From positions 96,741-160,740 of the forward strand of contig NZ_FNBC01000001.1 in the NCBI RefSeq assembly GCF_900102145.1: 64,000 nt of DNA. Direction: 5' to 3'. The stretch comes from Thermus arciformis (GTDB taxonomy: Bacteria > Deinococcota > Deinococci > Deinococcales > Thermaceae). The notes below the pieces were generated by a model. The model was not told the DNA's origin and ran no database searches. It worked only from the letters and a program-made list of their open reading frames with translations. Below, piece after piece: positions 10,772 to 18,627 of this stretch. The translations under genes were made by a program, and so were the position numbers. How positions within the stretch are numbered: the stretch's first letter is position 1; each line of letters starts with the position of its first letter.

Positions 10772-11718
10772 CCCTCCAAGGGTACCGCCTGGGCGGGGTC
10801 CAGGCGGAGGGCTATGGGGGCGCCCTCTTCCGGGCCCTCGGGGGCCTCGAGGTAGAGCCGCACCCCCCCCACCCGCGCCCAAAGCCCCACCCGGGGCCCG
10901 AAGAAAAGCCGCTCCTCCACCACCCCCTCCAGGCCTCCCCCAAGGGCGAGGGCCTTTGGGGGAAGGAGGTGGACCCTTGGGGGAAGGCCTAGGGCCTGGC
11001 TTTCCCCGGGGGAGAGGAGGTTCTTGTGCCCCAGGAAGCGGGCGGCCCAGGCGTCCTTGGGGCGGGCGTAGACCTCCTCCGGCCTGCCCACCTGCACCAG
11101 ACGGCCTTCCCGCATGAGGGCCACCCGGTGGGCCAGGAGGAAGGCCTCCCCCTGGTCGTGGGTCACGAGGAGGGCGGTGACCCCCTCTTCCTTTAGCGTC
11201 CGGCGCAGGAAGAAGAGGAGCTCTTCCCGAAGCCTCAGGTCCAGGGCCCCTAAGGGCTCGTCCAGGAGGAGGAGCCTGGGCCTAGGGGCCAAGGCCCGGG
11301 CCAGGGCCACCCGTTGCTGCTCCCCGCCCGAAAGCTCCTGGGGGCGCTTTCTGGCGTGAGGGGTGAGCTCCATGCGCTTAAGGAGCTCCCGCACCCGGGC
11401 CTCCCTCGCCTCCCTTGGCCAGCGGGCCTCCAAAAGGCCAAAGGCCACGTTTTCCGCCACGGTGAGGTGGGGGAAGAGGGCGTAGTCCTGGAAGAGAAAG
11501 CCCACCTTCCGCCTTTCCGGGGGAAGCGGGGTGAGGTCCTCCCCAAGGAAGCGCACGAAGCCCCCATCGGGCCTAAGGAGCCCGGCGATGAGCCTGAGCA
11601 GGGTGCTCTTCCCGCTTCCCGAAGGCCCGAGGAGGGCCAGGGTCTCCCCCTCGGCCACGGAAAGCTCCACGGAGAGGCGGAACCCGGGGAAGGCCTTTTC
11701 CAAGTAGAGCTCCAGCAC
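10768..11718 (-). CDS. ABC transporter ATP-binding protein (thiamine/iron/molybdate type)
   Basis: Nucleotide-binding subunit of an importer. Walker A GPSGSGKST, Q-loop FLFQDYALFPH, signature LSGGEQQR, Walker B LLLLDEPLGALD and H-loop LLVTHDQGEA are all intact, followed by a C-terminal regulatory beta domain of the kind seen in FbpC, ModC and PotA relatives. I chose the GTG at 11718: GGAAGG precedes it and TTTAAT ends 6 bases upstream. An in-frame extension to 11805 would be translated from a palindromic repeat and is unlikely. No permease or binding protein lies nearby. Linkage to thiN hints at ThiQ, but the substrate cannot be proved here. Confidence 0.8.
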   Translation of the reverse strand: MLELYLEKAFPGFRLSVELSVAEGETLALLGPSGSGKSTLLRLIAGLLRPDGGFVRFLGEDLTPLPPERRKVGFLFQDYALFPHLTVAENVAFGLLEARWPREAREARVRELLKRMELTPHARKRPQELSGGEQQRVALARALAPRPRLLLLDEPLGALDLRLREELLFFLRRTLKEEGVTALLVTHDQGEAFLLAHRVALMREGRLVQVGRPEEVYARPKDAWAARFLGHKNLLSPGESQALGLPPRVHLLPPKALALGGGLEGVVEERLFFGPRVGLWARVGGVRLYLEAPEGPEEGAPIALRLDPAQAVPLEG

Positions 11719-11778
11719 CCTTCCATTAAACCGGAAGGGCCTGGGGTACTCCCCAGGCCTCGTTTTCGCTTTTACCGG

Positions 11779-11814
11779 GGCCCCCATGCTGGCGCAAGCC
11801 AGCATGGGGTGGTA
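11779..11814 (-). repeat. palindromic intergenic repeat, copy 1
   Basis: A perfect 12-base-pair inverted repeat CCCCATGCTGGC/GCCAGCATGGGG around a 4-base loop, immediately after the cycA stop. Read on the minus strand it aligns with the element at 32511-32547 over about 36 bases, including the trailing CCCCGG. It could act as a terminator, but there is no T tract. Confidence 0.7.
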
Positions 11815-12261
11815 TTACTTCAGGCCGAGCTTCTTCCGCTCCTCCAGCACCTGCTGGGGGGTGAGCTTCTGGGCCCGGAGCTTCTTCACCTCCTCGGCGG
11901 TGAAGGGCTTGAAGTCCTTCACCTTCTTGTCGTCGCCCCAGGCGGTGGCGATGTGGTTGAGGACCGCGGCGATCTCCTCGTCCTTTAGGCCATTGAAGGC
12001 GGGCATGGCCCCGTTGTACTTCATGCCCTTCACCTCAATCTGGCCCTGGAGGCCCCAGAGGAGCGCCTTGATGAGGTACTCCCGTCCCCCCTGTTTGGAG
12101 AGGATCTCCGCCACGTGGCCCGCGAGGGCCGGGAAGGCCCCGGGGAGGCCTTGGCCGTTTGCCTGGTGGCACCCCGCGCACTGGGCGTAGAGCTTGGCGC
12201 CGTCCGCCTGGGCCAGGGCCAGGCCGCCGAGAAGGAGGAAAGCCATTAGGGTCCGCTTCAT
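11815..12261 (-). CDS. cycA: cytochrome c-552
   Basis: Soluble periplasmic monoheme cytochrome c that carries electrons to ba3-type oxidase in Thermus; 148 residues. A signal peptide ([19 protein letters not shown]) precedes mature ADGAKLYAQ; heme motif CAGCH at 28-32; methionine ligand candidate in [12 protein letters not shown]. The basic C-terminal extension [19 protein letters not shown] is diagnostic of Thermus c-552, and the whole sequence matches the T. thermophilus protein with scattered substitutions. The ATG has GGAGGG upstream. It is divergent from the Sox operon, which could feed electrons to it. Confidence 0.97.
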   Translation of the reverse strand: MKRTLMAFLLLGGLALAQADGAKLYAQCAGCHQANGQGLPGAFPALAGHVAEILSKQGGREYLIKALLWGLQGQIEVKGMKYNGAMPAFNGLKDEEIAAVLNHIATAWGDDKKVKDFKPFTAEEVKKLRAQKLTPQQVLEERKKLGLK

Positions 12262-12279
12262 CTTTACCCTCCGGGGTAT

Positions 12280-12308
12280 AGGGTAGTTTGTCCCTAACCC
12301 CCCGTCAA
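12280..12308 (-). promoter_or_regulatory. cycA promoter
   Basis: TTGACG at 12308-12303, a 17-base spacer and TACCCT at 12285-12280 on the minus strand, giving a leader of about 12 bases that contains the GGAGGG ribosome site. Confidence 0.75.
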
Positions 12309-12451
12309 GGGGTGTACCTTTAGCCTGGCTTAATGCACCTACCCTATTAAGGTATGGATGGGCGGTGTGGGGTAGGGGCGGGAAGCTCGTGAATGGCTAC
12401 ACAAAAATTGTTCCCTGCGACCCTTGATTTTCCCCTGACCGGGGGGTAAGG

Positions 12452-12458
12452 TATAAAT
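12452..12458 (+). promoter_or_regulatory. candidate -10 box for the Sox operon
   Basis: TATAAAT lies 31 bases before the first Sox-cluster ATG and is the best -10 match in the 226-base divergent region. No good -35 hexamer lies 16-18 bases upstream (TTTCCC), so an activator may be needed. AGGCGG at 12475-12480 would serve as the ribosome site. Confidence 0.35.
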
Positions 12459-12488
12459 GTCCCTGGGTGTACCCAGGCGGTGTACGCC

Positions 12489-12917
12489 ATGTACGGATAC
12501 CGGGTACTTTGGGTGCTCCTCCTCACGGGCCTGGCCCTGGCGGCGCCGGACTTCGGGCGCTGGTACCCCTTCCCCCAGGCCCAGACCCTGGCCGTGGACC
12601 ACAGTCGGGTGCTCATGGTCTACTTCCACAGCCCCCACTGCCCCTACTGCGACCAGATGAACACCTTCGTCCTCTCCGACCCCGCCGTGGCCCGCTTCCT
12701 GGAGGAGCGCTTCGTGGTGGCCTCCGTGGGCACCGAGACCCCGGAGGGGCAGGAGCTCGCCCGGCGCTTCCGGGTGCCGGGCACCCCGACCTTCGTCTTC
12801 CTCGTCCACCGCAAGGGGACGTGGGAAGAGGTGGGCCGGCTCTTTGGCAGCCGGCCCCGGGCGGAGTTCCTCAAGGAGCTTCGCCAGATGTGTGCCAAGG
12901 GAGGTGCGTGTGAATAG
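12489..12917 (+). CDS. soxW: periplasmic thioredoxin-like protein of the Sox cluster (SoxW-like)
   Basis: Secreted thiol-disulfide protein, 142 residues. A signal peptide (VLLLTGLALAAP) precedes a thioredoxin fold with CPYC at residues 51-54 and the cis-proline region RVPGTPTFVFL. Sox-linked thioredoxins of this kind keep the SoxY cysteine reduced. First gene of the operon. The ATG at 12489 is preferred because AGGCGG lies 8 bases upstream; a GTG at 12480 adds three residues. The stop overlaps the start of soxY. The symbol follows context and family, not a proven orthology. Confidence 0.75.
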   Translation: MYGYRVLWVLLLTGLALAAPDFGRWYPFPQAQTLAVDHSRVLMVYFHSPHCPYCDQMNTFVLSDPAVARFLEERFVVASVGTETPEGQELARRFRVPGTPTFVFLVHRKGTWEEVGRLFGSRPRAEFLKELRQMCAKGGACE

Positions 12918-13362
12918 GCGAGCGTTTCTGAAGGCGACCGGCGCGGCCCTTGGGGCCGTGGCCCTCTCGGGGCTTCCCGTGAGGGCCCAGGGTCTCGAGG
13001 GCGAGGACCTGGCCAACCTGGAAAAGGCCCTGAAGGAGGCCCTGGGCAAGGGCTTCAAGGACCTGACCCCCTCCAACCTGGTCAAGCTCACCATGCCCGC
13101 CATCGCCGAAAGCGGGGCCAACGTGCCCGCGGAGGTGGAGGTGAACCTGCCCTCGGCCCAGGTGAAGGCCATCCACCTCTTCGCCGACAAGAACCCCACC
13201 CCGCGCCTGGTGAGCTTCATGCCCATGAAGGCCATGCCCTACTACGCCACCCGGGTCCGCCTGGCGGAGACCACGGCCATTCGGGCGGTGGTGGAGACGG
13301 CGGACGGCAAGCTCCTTCTGGCCTCGGCCAGCACCCGGGTCACCGTGGGCGGGTGCGGTTAA
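12910..13362 (+). CDS. soxY: SoxY, thiosulfate carrier protein
   Basis: Carries sulfur substrates on a C-terminal cysteine during periplasmic thiosulfate oxidation; 150 residues. A Tat signal (NRRAFLKATGAALGAVALSG) is present, as expected for a protein exported together with SoxZ. The carrier arm ends VGGCG, with Cys at 149 of 150; the classical arm is GGCGG, so the last glycine is missing. GTG start at 12910, with GGGAGG upstream overlapping the end of the thioredoxin gene. Followed by soxZ after 11 bases, the invariant pair. Confidence 0.93.
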   Translation: MNRRAFLKATGAALGAVALSGLPVRAQGLEGEDLANLEKALKEALGKGFKDLTPSNLVKLTMPAIAESGANVPAEVEVNLPSAQVKAIHLFADKNPTPRLVSFMPMKAMPYYATRVRLAETTAIRAVVETADGKLLLASASTRVTVGGCG

Positions 13363-13373
13363 GGAGGTGAACC

Positions 13374-13700
13374 ATGGCGATTCGCGTGATCGTGCGTCTG
13401 ACCCCGGCCAAGCCCAAGGCGGGCGAGGAGTTTAAGCTCCAGGCGGTGGCCCAGCACCCCAACGAGCCCGGCACCCGCCGGGACGCCGAGGGGAAGCTCA
13501 TCCCCGCCAAGTACATCAACCTGGTGGAGGTCTACTTTGAGGGGGAGAAGGTGGCGGAGGCCCGGCCCGGGCCCTCCACCAGCGCCAACCCCCTCTACGG
13601 CTTCAAGCTCAAGGCGGAGAAGCCGGGGACCTTCACCGTCAAGCTCAAGGACACGGACGGGGACACGGGCGAGGGCACGGCCAAGCTGGAGTTGGCTTAA
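13374..13700 (+). CDS. soxZ: SoxZ
   Basis: Partner of SoxY; 108 residues, beta-sandwich, no signal peptide (piggy-backs on SoxY through Tat). Typical features: RLTPAKPKAGEEF, QHPNEPGTRRDAEGKLIPAK, INLVEVYFEGEKVAEARPG and a C-terminal KDTDGDTGEGTAKLEL strand. AAGGAGG lies before the ATG. A strong hairpin follows the stop. Confidence 0.96.
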   Translation: MAIRVIVRLTPAKPKAGEEFKLQAVAQHPNEPGTRRDAEGKLIPAKYINLVEVYFEGEKVAEARPGPSTSANPLYGFKLKAEKPGTFTVKLKDTDGDTGEGTAKLELA

Positions 13701-13705
13701 GGATG

Positions 13706-13728
13706 GCGCCCGGGGAAACCCCGGGCGC
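13706..13728 (+). terminator. intra-operon hairpin after soxZ
   Basis: A perfect GCGCCCGGGG-AAA-CCCCGGGCGC hairpin followed by TTTATGG, between soxZ and soxA. The T tract is short, so partial termination that raises SoxYZ above the cytochromes is a reasonable inference. Confidence 0.55.
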
Positions 13729-13743
13729 TTTATGGAGGGGGCT

Positions 13744-14523
13744 ATGCGCAAGGCGGTGGGTTTGTTCCTGGCCACACTTCTCGTGGGGGTAGCCTTGGCC
13801 CAAGGGCAGGTGGACCCCCGGGAGGAGGCCAAGCGCCAGAAGCAACTCCTCTTGGAGACCGCGGGCATCCTCCCCACGGAGCTCATCGTGGCCCAAGGGG
13901 AGGAGCTCTTTAACCGCAAGGGCCCGAGCGGCAAGACCATGGCCGAGTGCGACTTCGGCCTGGGAAAGGGGGTCCTGGAGGGGGCGGCGGCCAGGCTTCC
14001 CCGCTACTTCCTGGACACGAACCGGGTTGAGGACCTGGACAGCCGCATCGTCACCTGCATGACCCGGGTACAGGGCTTCAAGCCCGAACAGGTGAAGCGC
14101 TCCGAGGTGGTGGCCATCGCCTTCTACATCGCCAGCAAGTCCACGGGGCACAGGATCCAAGTCCGCCTCCTTTTCCCCGAAGAGCGGGAACTCTACGCCC
14201 TTGGGGAAAAGCTCTTCTACGCCCGGAGCGGGGCCAGGGACGTGGGCTGCGCCACCTGCCACGTGACCTACGTGGGCCGGCGCGCCGGGGTCCTGCCCTA
14301 CGCCGACGTCCTGGGCAAGGACAAGTCCTGGACCCACTGGCCCGCCTACCGCTACTCCAACGACCAGACCTGGACCATGCAGGACCGCATCCGGGCCTGC
14401 TACGGCAACATCGCCCACCCCCAGCCCGCCCTTTACTCCCAGCCCATCCTGGCCCTGGAGCTCTTCCTGGCCTACAACAACAACGGGGCCGTGGTGGAGG
14501 AGTGGCCCGCCTTCGTGCGGTGA
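13744..14523 (+). CDS. soxA: SoxA, c-type cytochrome subunit of SoxXA (copy 1)
   Basis: Joins thiosulfate to the SoxY cysteine together with SoxX; 259 residues with a signal peptide. One heme motif CATCH at 169-173, so a monoheme SoxA. The active-site cysteine is in DRIRACYGN (Cys219), where the persulfide ligand sits in the family. Also FNRKGPSGKTMAECDFGLGK and CMTRVQGFKPEQVKRSE. Followed closely by soxX. A second, clearly related pair lies after soxB in the opposite gene order. Confidence 0.93.
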   Translation: MRKAVGLFLATLLVGVALAQGQVDPREEAKRQKQLLLETAGILPTELIVAQGEELFNRKGPSGKTMAECDFGLGKGVLEGAAARLPRYFLDTNRVEDLDSRIVTCMTRVQGFKPEQVKRSEVVAIAFYIASKSTGHRIQVRLLFPEERELYALGEKLFYARSGARDVGCATCHVTYVGRRAGVLPYADVLGKDKSWTHWPAYRYSNDQTWTMQDRIRACYGNIAHPQPALYSQPILALELFLAYNNNGAVVEEWPAFVR

Positions 14524-14532
14524 GGAGGGAGC

Positions 14533-15111
14533 ATGCGTAAGGTTCTCGTAGCCCTTTTTGCCCTGGCCCTGGCCCTGGCCTTCGCCCTGGCCCAGCGCTA
14601 CCTCACCGAGGAGGAGCTGAAGCGGATTCAGGCCGGGGGTAAGGCCTACGCCGAGGTCTTCGTCAACCAGCGCCCCGACCAGGCCCTCTGCTCCATCCAC
14701 CGGAACCGCCTCCCCGCCGACCTCCTTCCCAAGTTCCTGGAAGAGCAGCGGGCCCTGATCAAGTACCCCGCTTCCGGGAAGCTCATGGGGGACTGGAGGA
14801 AGGGCGGGGCCATCTTCAACAACCTGCAGAAGGCCAACTGCTTCTCCTGCCACTATGGCTCCCCCGAGCATCTGGGGGGCGATGTGGGCCCGAGCCTGGA
14901 GAAATACGGCCGCAATCGGGGCCAGTCGGAGGCGGTGCAGCGGTACACCTACGAGGTGATCTACAACGCCTGGGCCTTCTTCCCTTGCACCGTCATGTAC
15001 CGCTTCGGGGCCCAGGGCCTCCTCACCCCCGAGGAGATCGCCGACGTGGTGGCCTACCTCCTGGACCCGGAAAGCGACTTCAACACCAAGCCGGCGGTGG
15101 GGTCTAGATGA
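14533..15111 (+). CDS. soxX: SoxX, monoheme cytochrome c subunit (copy 1)
   Basis: Electron-accepting subunit of SoxXA; 192 residues. A signal peptide (VLVALFALALALAFALA) is followed by ALIKYPASGKLMGDW and heme motif CFSCH at 103-107; methionine ligand candidate in CTVMYRFG. The ATG at 14533 has GAGGGAG upstream. The stop overlaps soxB as ATGA. Strongly similar to the copy at 16826 (LPADLLPKFLEEQRALIKYP against LPADLVPKFLEEQKALIKYP). Confidence 0.93.
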   Translation: MRKVLVALFALALALAFALAQRYLTEEELKRIQAGGKAYAEVFVNQRPDQALCSIHRNRLPADLLPKFLEEQRALIKYPASGKLMGDWRKGGAIFNNLQKANCFSCHYGSPEHLGGDVGPSLEKYGRNRGQSEAVQRYTYEVIYNAWAFFPCTVMYRFGAQGLLTPEEIADVVAYLLDPESDFNTKPAVGSR

Positions 15112-16829
15112 ACCGGAGGGAGCTCCTTCAGCTTCTTTCCGCCCTGGCGGTCCTGGGGCCCAGGGGCTTGGCGAAGGCCCTCGAGGACCCCAGGTCCCTC
15201 TACGACCTCCCCCCTTACGGGGACGCCACCCTCCTCTTCTTCTCCGACCTCCACGGCCAGGCCTTCCCCCACTACTTCATGGAGCCCCCGAACCTCATCG
15301 CCCCCAAGCCCCTCATGGGCCGCCCGGGCTACCTCACGGGAGAGGCCATCCTCCGCTACTACGGCGTGGAGCGGGGCACGCCCCTCGCCTACCTCCTCTC
15401 CCACGTGGACTTCGTGGAGCTGGCCCGGGCCTTCGGCCCCATCGGGGGGATGGGCGCCCTCACCGCCCTCATCCGCGACCAGAAGGCCCGGGTGGAAGCG
15501 GAGGGGGGCCGGGCCTTGGTCCTGGACGGGGGGGACACCTGGACCAACTCGGGCCTCTCCCTCCTGACGAATGGGGAGGCCCTCGTGGAGTGGCAGAACC
15601 TCACCGGGGTGGACCACATGGTCACCCACTGGGAGTGGACCCTGGGGCGGGAAAGGGTAGAGGAACTCCTGAAGAAATTCCGGGGGGAGCACCTTTCCTA
15701 CAACGTGGTGGACGAGCTCTTCGGCGACCCCCTCTTCCCCGCCTACCGCATCCACCGGGTGGGGCCTTACGCCCTGGCGGTGGTGGGGGCCACCTACCCC
15801 TACGTCAAGGTCTCCCACCCCGAGACCTTCACCGAGGGCCTCTCCTTCGCCCTGGACGAGAGGCGGCTAAAGGAGGCGGTGGACCAGGCCCGCGCCGAGG
15901 GGGCGGACGCCGTGGTCCTCCTCTCCCACAACGGGATGCAGCTGGACGCCGCCTTGGCGGAGCGGGTCCGGGGCATTGACCTCATCCTCTCCGGCCACAC
16001 CCACGACCTCACCCCCAGGCCCTGGCGGGTGGGGAAGACCTGGGTCGTGGCGGGAAGCGCCGCCGGCAAGGCCCTCATGCGGGTGGACCTGAAGCTTTGG
16101 AAGGGGGGGATCGCCAACCTCCGGGTGCGGGTCCTGCCCGTCTTGGCCCAGCACCTCCCCAAGGCCGAGGACGTGGAGGCTTGGCTTGCGGGGCGGGTGG
16201 GGCCCCACCGGGAGCGCCTCTTCACCCCCTTGGCCCTTTCCGAGACCCTCCTCTACAAGCGGGACACCCTCTACTCCACCTGGGACCAGCTGGTGGGGGA
16301 GGCGGTGAGGGCCATTTACCCCGAGGTGGAGGTGGTCTTCAGCCCGGCGGTGCGCTGGGGGACCACCATCCTCCCGGGGCAGGCCATCACCTGGGACCAC
16401 CTCTACGCCTACACCGGCTTCACCTACCCCGAGCTTTACCTCTTTTACCTCCGGGGGGAGCAGATCAGGGCGGTGCTGGAGGACGTCGCCAGCAACGTCT
16501 TTACCCCTGACCCCTTCTACCAGCAGGGGGGGGACGTGAGCCGGGTCTTTGGCCTCCGCTACGTTCTGGACCCCGACGCCCCCACGGGGCAGCGCATCCG
16601 GGAGGTGGAGGTGGGGGGCAGGCCCCTGGACCCGAACCGCCGCTATTTGGCGGCCGCCTACGGGGGGAGGCTCCAGCGGGTGGGGGAGGCCAAGCCGGGC
16701 TACGAGCCCAGGCCCATCTACGAGGTTCTCGCCGAGTACCTGAAGGCCGTGGGCCGGGTGCGCGTCCGGCCCGAGCCCAACGTGAAGGTCATCGGGCGCA
16801 ACTACCGCGTGCCGGAGGTGTGGGAATGA
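15108..16829 (+). CDS. soxB: SoxB, thiosulfohydrolase
   Basis: Hydrolyses the SoxY-bound sulfane group to release sulfate; 573 residues, two-metal (Mn) 5'-nucleotidase fold. Tat-like signal NRRELLQLLSALAVLG. Metal ligands are visible in FSDLHGQ (Asp47, His49), LDGGDTW near 141, HWEWTLG and SGHTHDL near 295. The C-terminal nucleotidase domain ends DPNRRYLAAAYGGRLQ. Coupled by ATGA to soxX copies on both sides. Confidence 0.96.
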   Translation: MNRRELLQLLSALAVLGPRGLAKALEDPRSLYDLPPYGDATLLFFSDLHGQAFPHYFMEPPNLIAPKPLMGRPGYLTGEAILRYYGVERGTPLAYLLSHVDFVELARAFGPIGGMGALTALIRDQKARVEAEGGRALVLDGGDTWTNSGLSLLTNGEALVEWQNLTGVDHMVTHWEWTLGRERVEELLKKFRGEHLSYNVVDELFGDPLFPAYRIHRVGPYALAVVGATYPYVKVSHPETFTEGLSFALDERRLKEAVDQARAEGADAVVLLSHNGMQLDAALAERVRGIDLILSGHTHDLTPRPWRVGKTWVVAGSAAGKALMRVDLKLWKGGIANLRVRVLPVLAQHLPKAEDVEAWLAGRVGPHRERLFTPLALSETLLYKRDTLYSTWDQLVGEAVRAIYPEVEVVFSPAVRWGTTILPGQAITWDHLYAYTGFTYPELYLFYLRGEQIRAVLEDVASNVFTPDPFYQQGGDVSRVFGLRYVLDPDAPTGQRIREVEVGGRPLDPNRRYLAAAYGGRLQRVGEAKPGYEPRPIYEVLAEYLKAVGRVRVRPEPNVKVIGRNYRVPEVWE

Positions 16830-17383
16830 GGAGAAAAGCGGTTTTGGCTTTTGGGGTTTTGCTCCTGGGCCTGGGGCTTTCCCAAGGGCCTTTTCGGGCC
16901 CGCCTCGAGGCCGCCATCCAAGGAGGGGGCCCCAGGTTCGCCCAGGTGATGCTTTCCCAGGACAAGGCCCAGGCCCTCTGCACCCAGTACCGGGACCGCC
17001 TGCCCGCCGACCTCGTGCCAAAGTTCCTGGAGGAGCAGAAGGCCCTCATCAAGTACCCGGCCTCGGGGAAGCTCATGGGGGACTGGAGGAACGGGGAGAA
17101 GGTCTTCACCGACCCCAAGCGGGGCAACTGCTACGCCTGCCACGCTGGGGACCCCAAGGAGGTGGCCCACGGGACCATGGGGCCGAGCCTCACGGGCTAC
17201 GGCCAGCGGGGGCAGTCGGAGGCGGTGGTGCGCTACACCTACGAGAAGATCTACAACGCCTGGGCCTTCGTCCCCTGCTCCCTCATGTACCGGGGCGGGG
17301 TGCACGGCCTCTTCACCCCCGAGGAGACCGCCGACCTGGTGGCCTTCCTCCTGGACCCCAACTCCCCCATCAACCGGAGGTGA
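16826..17383 (+). CDS. soxX: SoxX-like cytochrome c (copy 2)
   Basis: Second SoxX, 185 residues, with a signal peptide and heme motif CYACH at 102-106. It shares the ALIKYPASGKLMGDW block and the C-terminal YNAWAFVPCSLMYRGG region with copy 1. ATG at 16826 overlaps the soxB stop as ATGA. The N-terminal linker is shorter than in copy 1. Forms a pair with the following SoxA copy. Confidence 0.92.
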   Translation: MRRKAVLAFGVLLLGLGLSQGPFRARLEAAIQGGGPRFAQVMLSQDKAQALCTQYRDRLPADLVPKFLEEQKALIKYPASGKLMGDWRNGEKVFTDPKRGNCYACHAGDPKEVAHGTMGPSLTGYGQRGQSEAVVRYTYEKIYNAWAFVPCSLMYRGGVHGLFTPEETADLVAFLLDPNSPINRR

Positions 17384-17386
17384 GCC

Positions 17387-18193
17387 GTGAGCGTGCGGAA
17401 GAAGCGTCTGATCCTGCTGGCCGGGGTGGCCTTTGGGGCGCTGGCGGGGCTTGCGGCGTACACGCAGCAAAGCAAGCCCCTGGACCCCTTTGAGGAGGCC
17501 ATGCGCCAGCGCCAGATGTACCTGGAGACCTTCGGGGTCCTGCCCGGCGACCTCTTCGTGGAGGAGGGGAAGGAGCTCTTTTACCGGAAAGGCCCCTCGG
17601 GCAAGACCCTGGAGGAGTGCGACTTCGGCAAGGGGAAGGGGGTTCTGGAAGGGGCCTACGCCCTCTTGCCCAAGTACTTCCCCGACACGGGCCGGGTGGA
17701 GGACCTGGAGACCAGGGTCTACACCTGCATGCAGCGGGTCCAGGGCTTCAAGCCCGAGGAGATCAAGCGGGACGAGGTGCGGGCCATCACCACCTACATC
17801 GCCAGCTTCTCCTCCAAGGCCAAGATCCAGGTGGTGCCCAAGCACCCCCAGGAGCTCGCCATGTACAACCTGGGCCGGGAGCTCTGGTACACCCGGGCCG
17901 GGGCCAGGGACATGAGCTGCGCCGTCTGCCACGACCAGCACGCGGGGCAAAGGGTGCGGCTTTCCCCGGTGCGGAGCCCTAGGCAGGGCCTTGGCAACGA
18001 GTGGCCCGCCTACCGCTTTGAGGAGGACAAGCTCTACACCATGGAGGACCGCATTGACTTCTGCTACGAGTCCATCGCCATCCCCAAGCCCGAGTTCTAC
18101 TCGGACGTGCACATCGCCCTGACCCTGTACATGCTGGCCGAGGCCACGAAGGCGGGGCACTCCTTTGAGGAGCTCCCCTTCTTCACGAGGTAG
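17387..18193 (+). CDS. soxA: SoxA-like cytochrome c (copy 2)
   Basis: Second SoxA, 268 residues. An N-terminal membrane or signal segment (LILLAGVAFGALAGLAA) with basic flank may remain uncleaved. Heme motif CAVCH at 178-182; active-site cysteine in DRIDFCYES (Cys226). FYRKGPSGKTLEECDFGKGK matches copy 1. The GTG at 17387 has GGAGG six bases upstream. Whether the two SoxXA pairs work on different substrates or with different partners cannot be told from sequence. Confidence 0.92.
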   Translation: MSVRKKRLILLAGVAFGALAGLAAYTQQSKPLDPFEEAMRQRQMYLETFGVLPGDLFVEEGKELFYRKGPSGKTLEECDFGKGKGVLEGAYALLPKYFPDTGRVEDLETRVYTCMQRVQGFKPEEIKRDEVRAITTYIASFSSKAKIQVVPKHPQELAMYNLGRELWYTRAGARDMSCAVCHDQHAGQRVRLSPVRSPRQGLGNEWPAYRFEEDKLYTMEDRIDFCYESIAIPKPEFYSDVHIALTLYMLAEATKAGHSFEELPFFTR

Positions 18194-18195
18194 CC

Positions 18196-18627
18196 ATGCG
18201 CCGCCGGGACCTCCTCGCCCTCTTCCCCTTCCTCGCCCTGGGAAGGGCCCAGGGGGAGGGGGACTGGACCCAGGCCTTCGGCCAGTTCCTCAAGCGGGTG
18301 CCCCCGGCGGGCTACCTGGTCTACCCCACGGAGGCCCGGGACCTTCTCCTCTTTGAGCCCTTCGTCCTGGACGTGCGCACGGAGGAGGAGCGCAGGAAGG
18401 GGTACATCCCGGGTTCCGTGCACATCTACGCCGGGGAGGTCCCGGACCGCCTGGGGGAGCTCCCCAAGGACAAGGAGGCCCTGATCCTCGTCTACTGCAA
18501 CTCGGGGAGCGTCTCCGCGGTGGTGGCGGCCTTTCTGCAGGCCAAAGGCTACAAGAACGCCAAGAACATCGCCCATGGCTTCAAGGGCTGGCTGGACGCC
18601 GGCCTAGAGGTGGAGGGAGGATCATGA
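18196..18627 (+). CDS. secreted rhodanese-domain protein
   Basis: 143 residues: an N-terminal signal (RRRDLLALFPFLALGRAQG) and one rhodanese domain. Substrate-domain features are LDVRTEEERRKGYIPGSVHI, active-site loop YCNSGSVSA (Cys about 100) and HGFKGWLDAG. Likely a periplasmic sulfur transferase that accepts or delivers sulfane sulfur to the Sox proteins. Two bases after soxA copy 2; overlaps the next gene as ATGA. Confidence 0.88.
   Translation: MRRRDLLALFPFLALGRAQGEGDWTQAFGQFLKRVPPAGYLVYPTEARDLLLFEPFVLDVRTEEERRKGYIPGSVHIYAGEVPDRLGELPKDKEALILVYCNSGSVSAVVAAFLQAKGYKNAKNIAHGFKGWLDAGLEVEGGS

Noticed and set aside
12424..12458. TTGATT paired with TATAAAT before the Sox operon
   Set aside because: Spacer of 22 bases is too long; only the -10 box is kept as a candidate.
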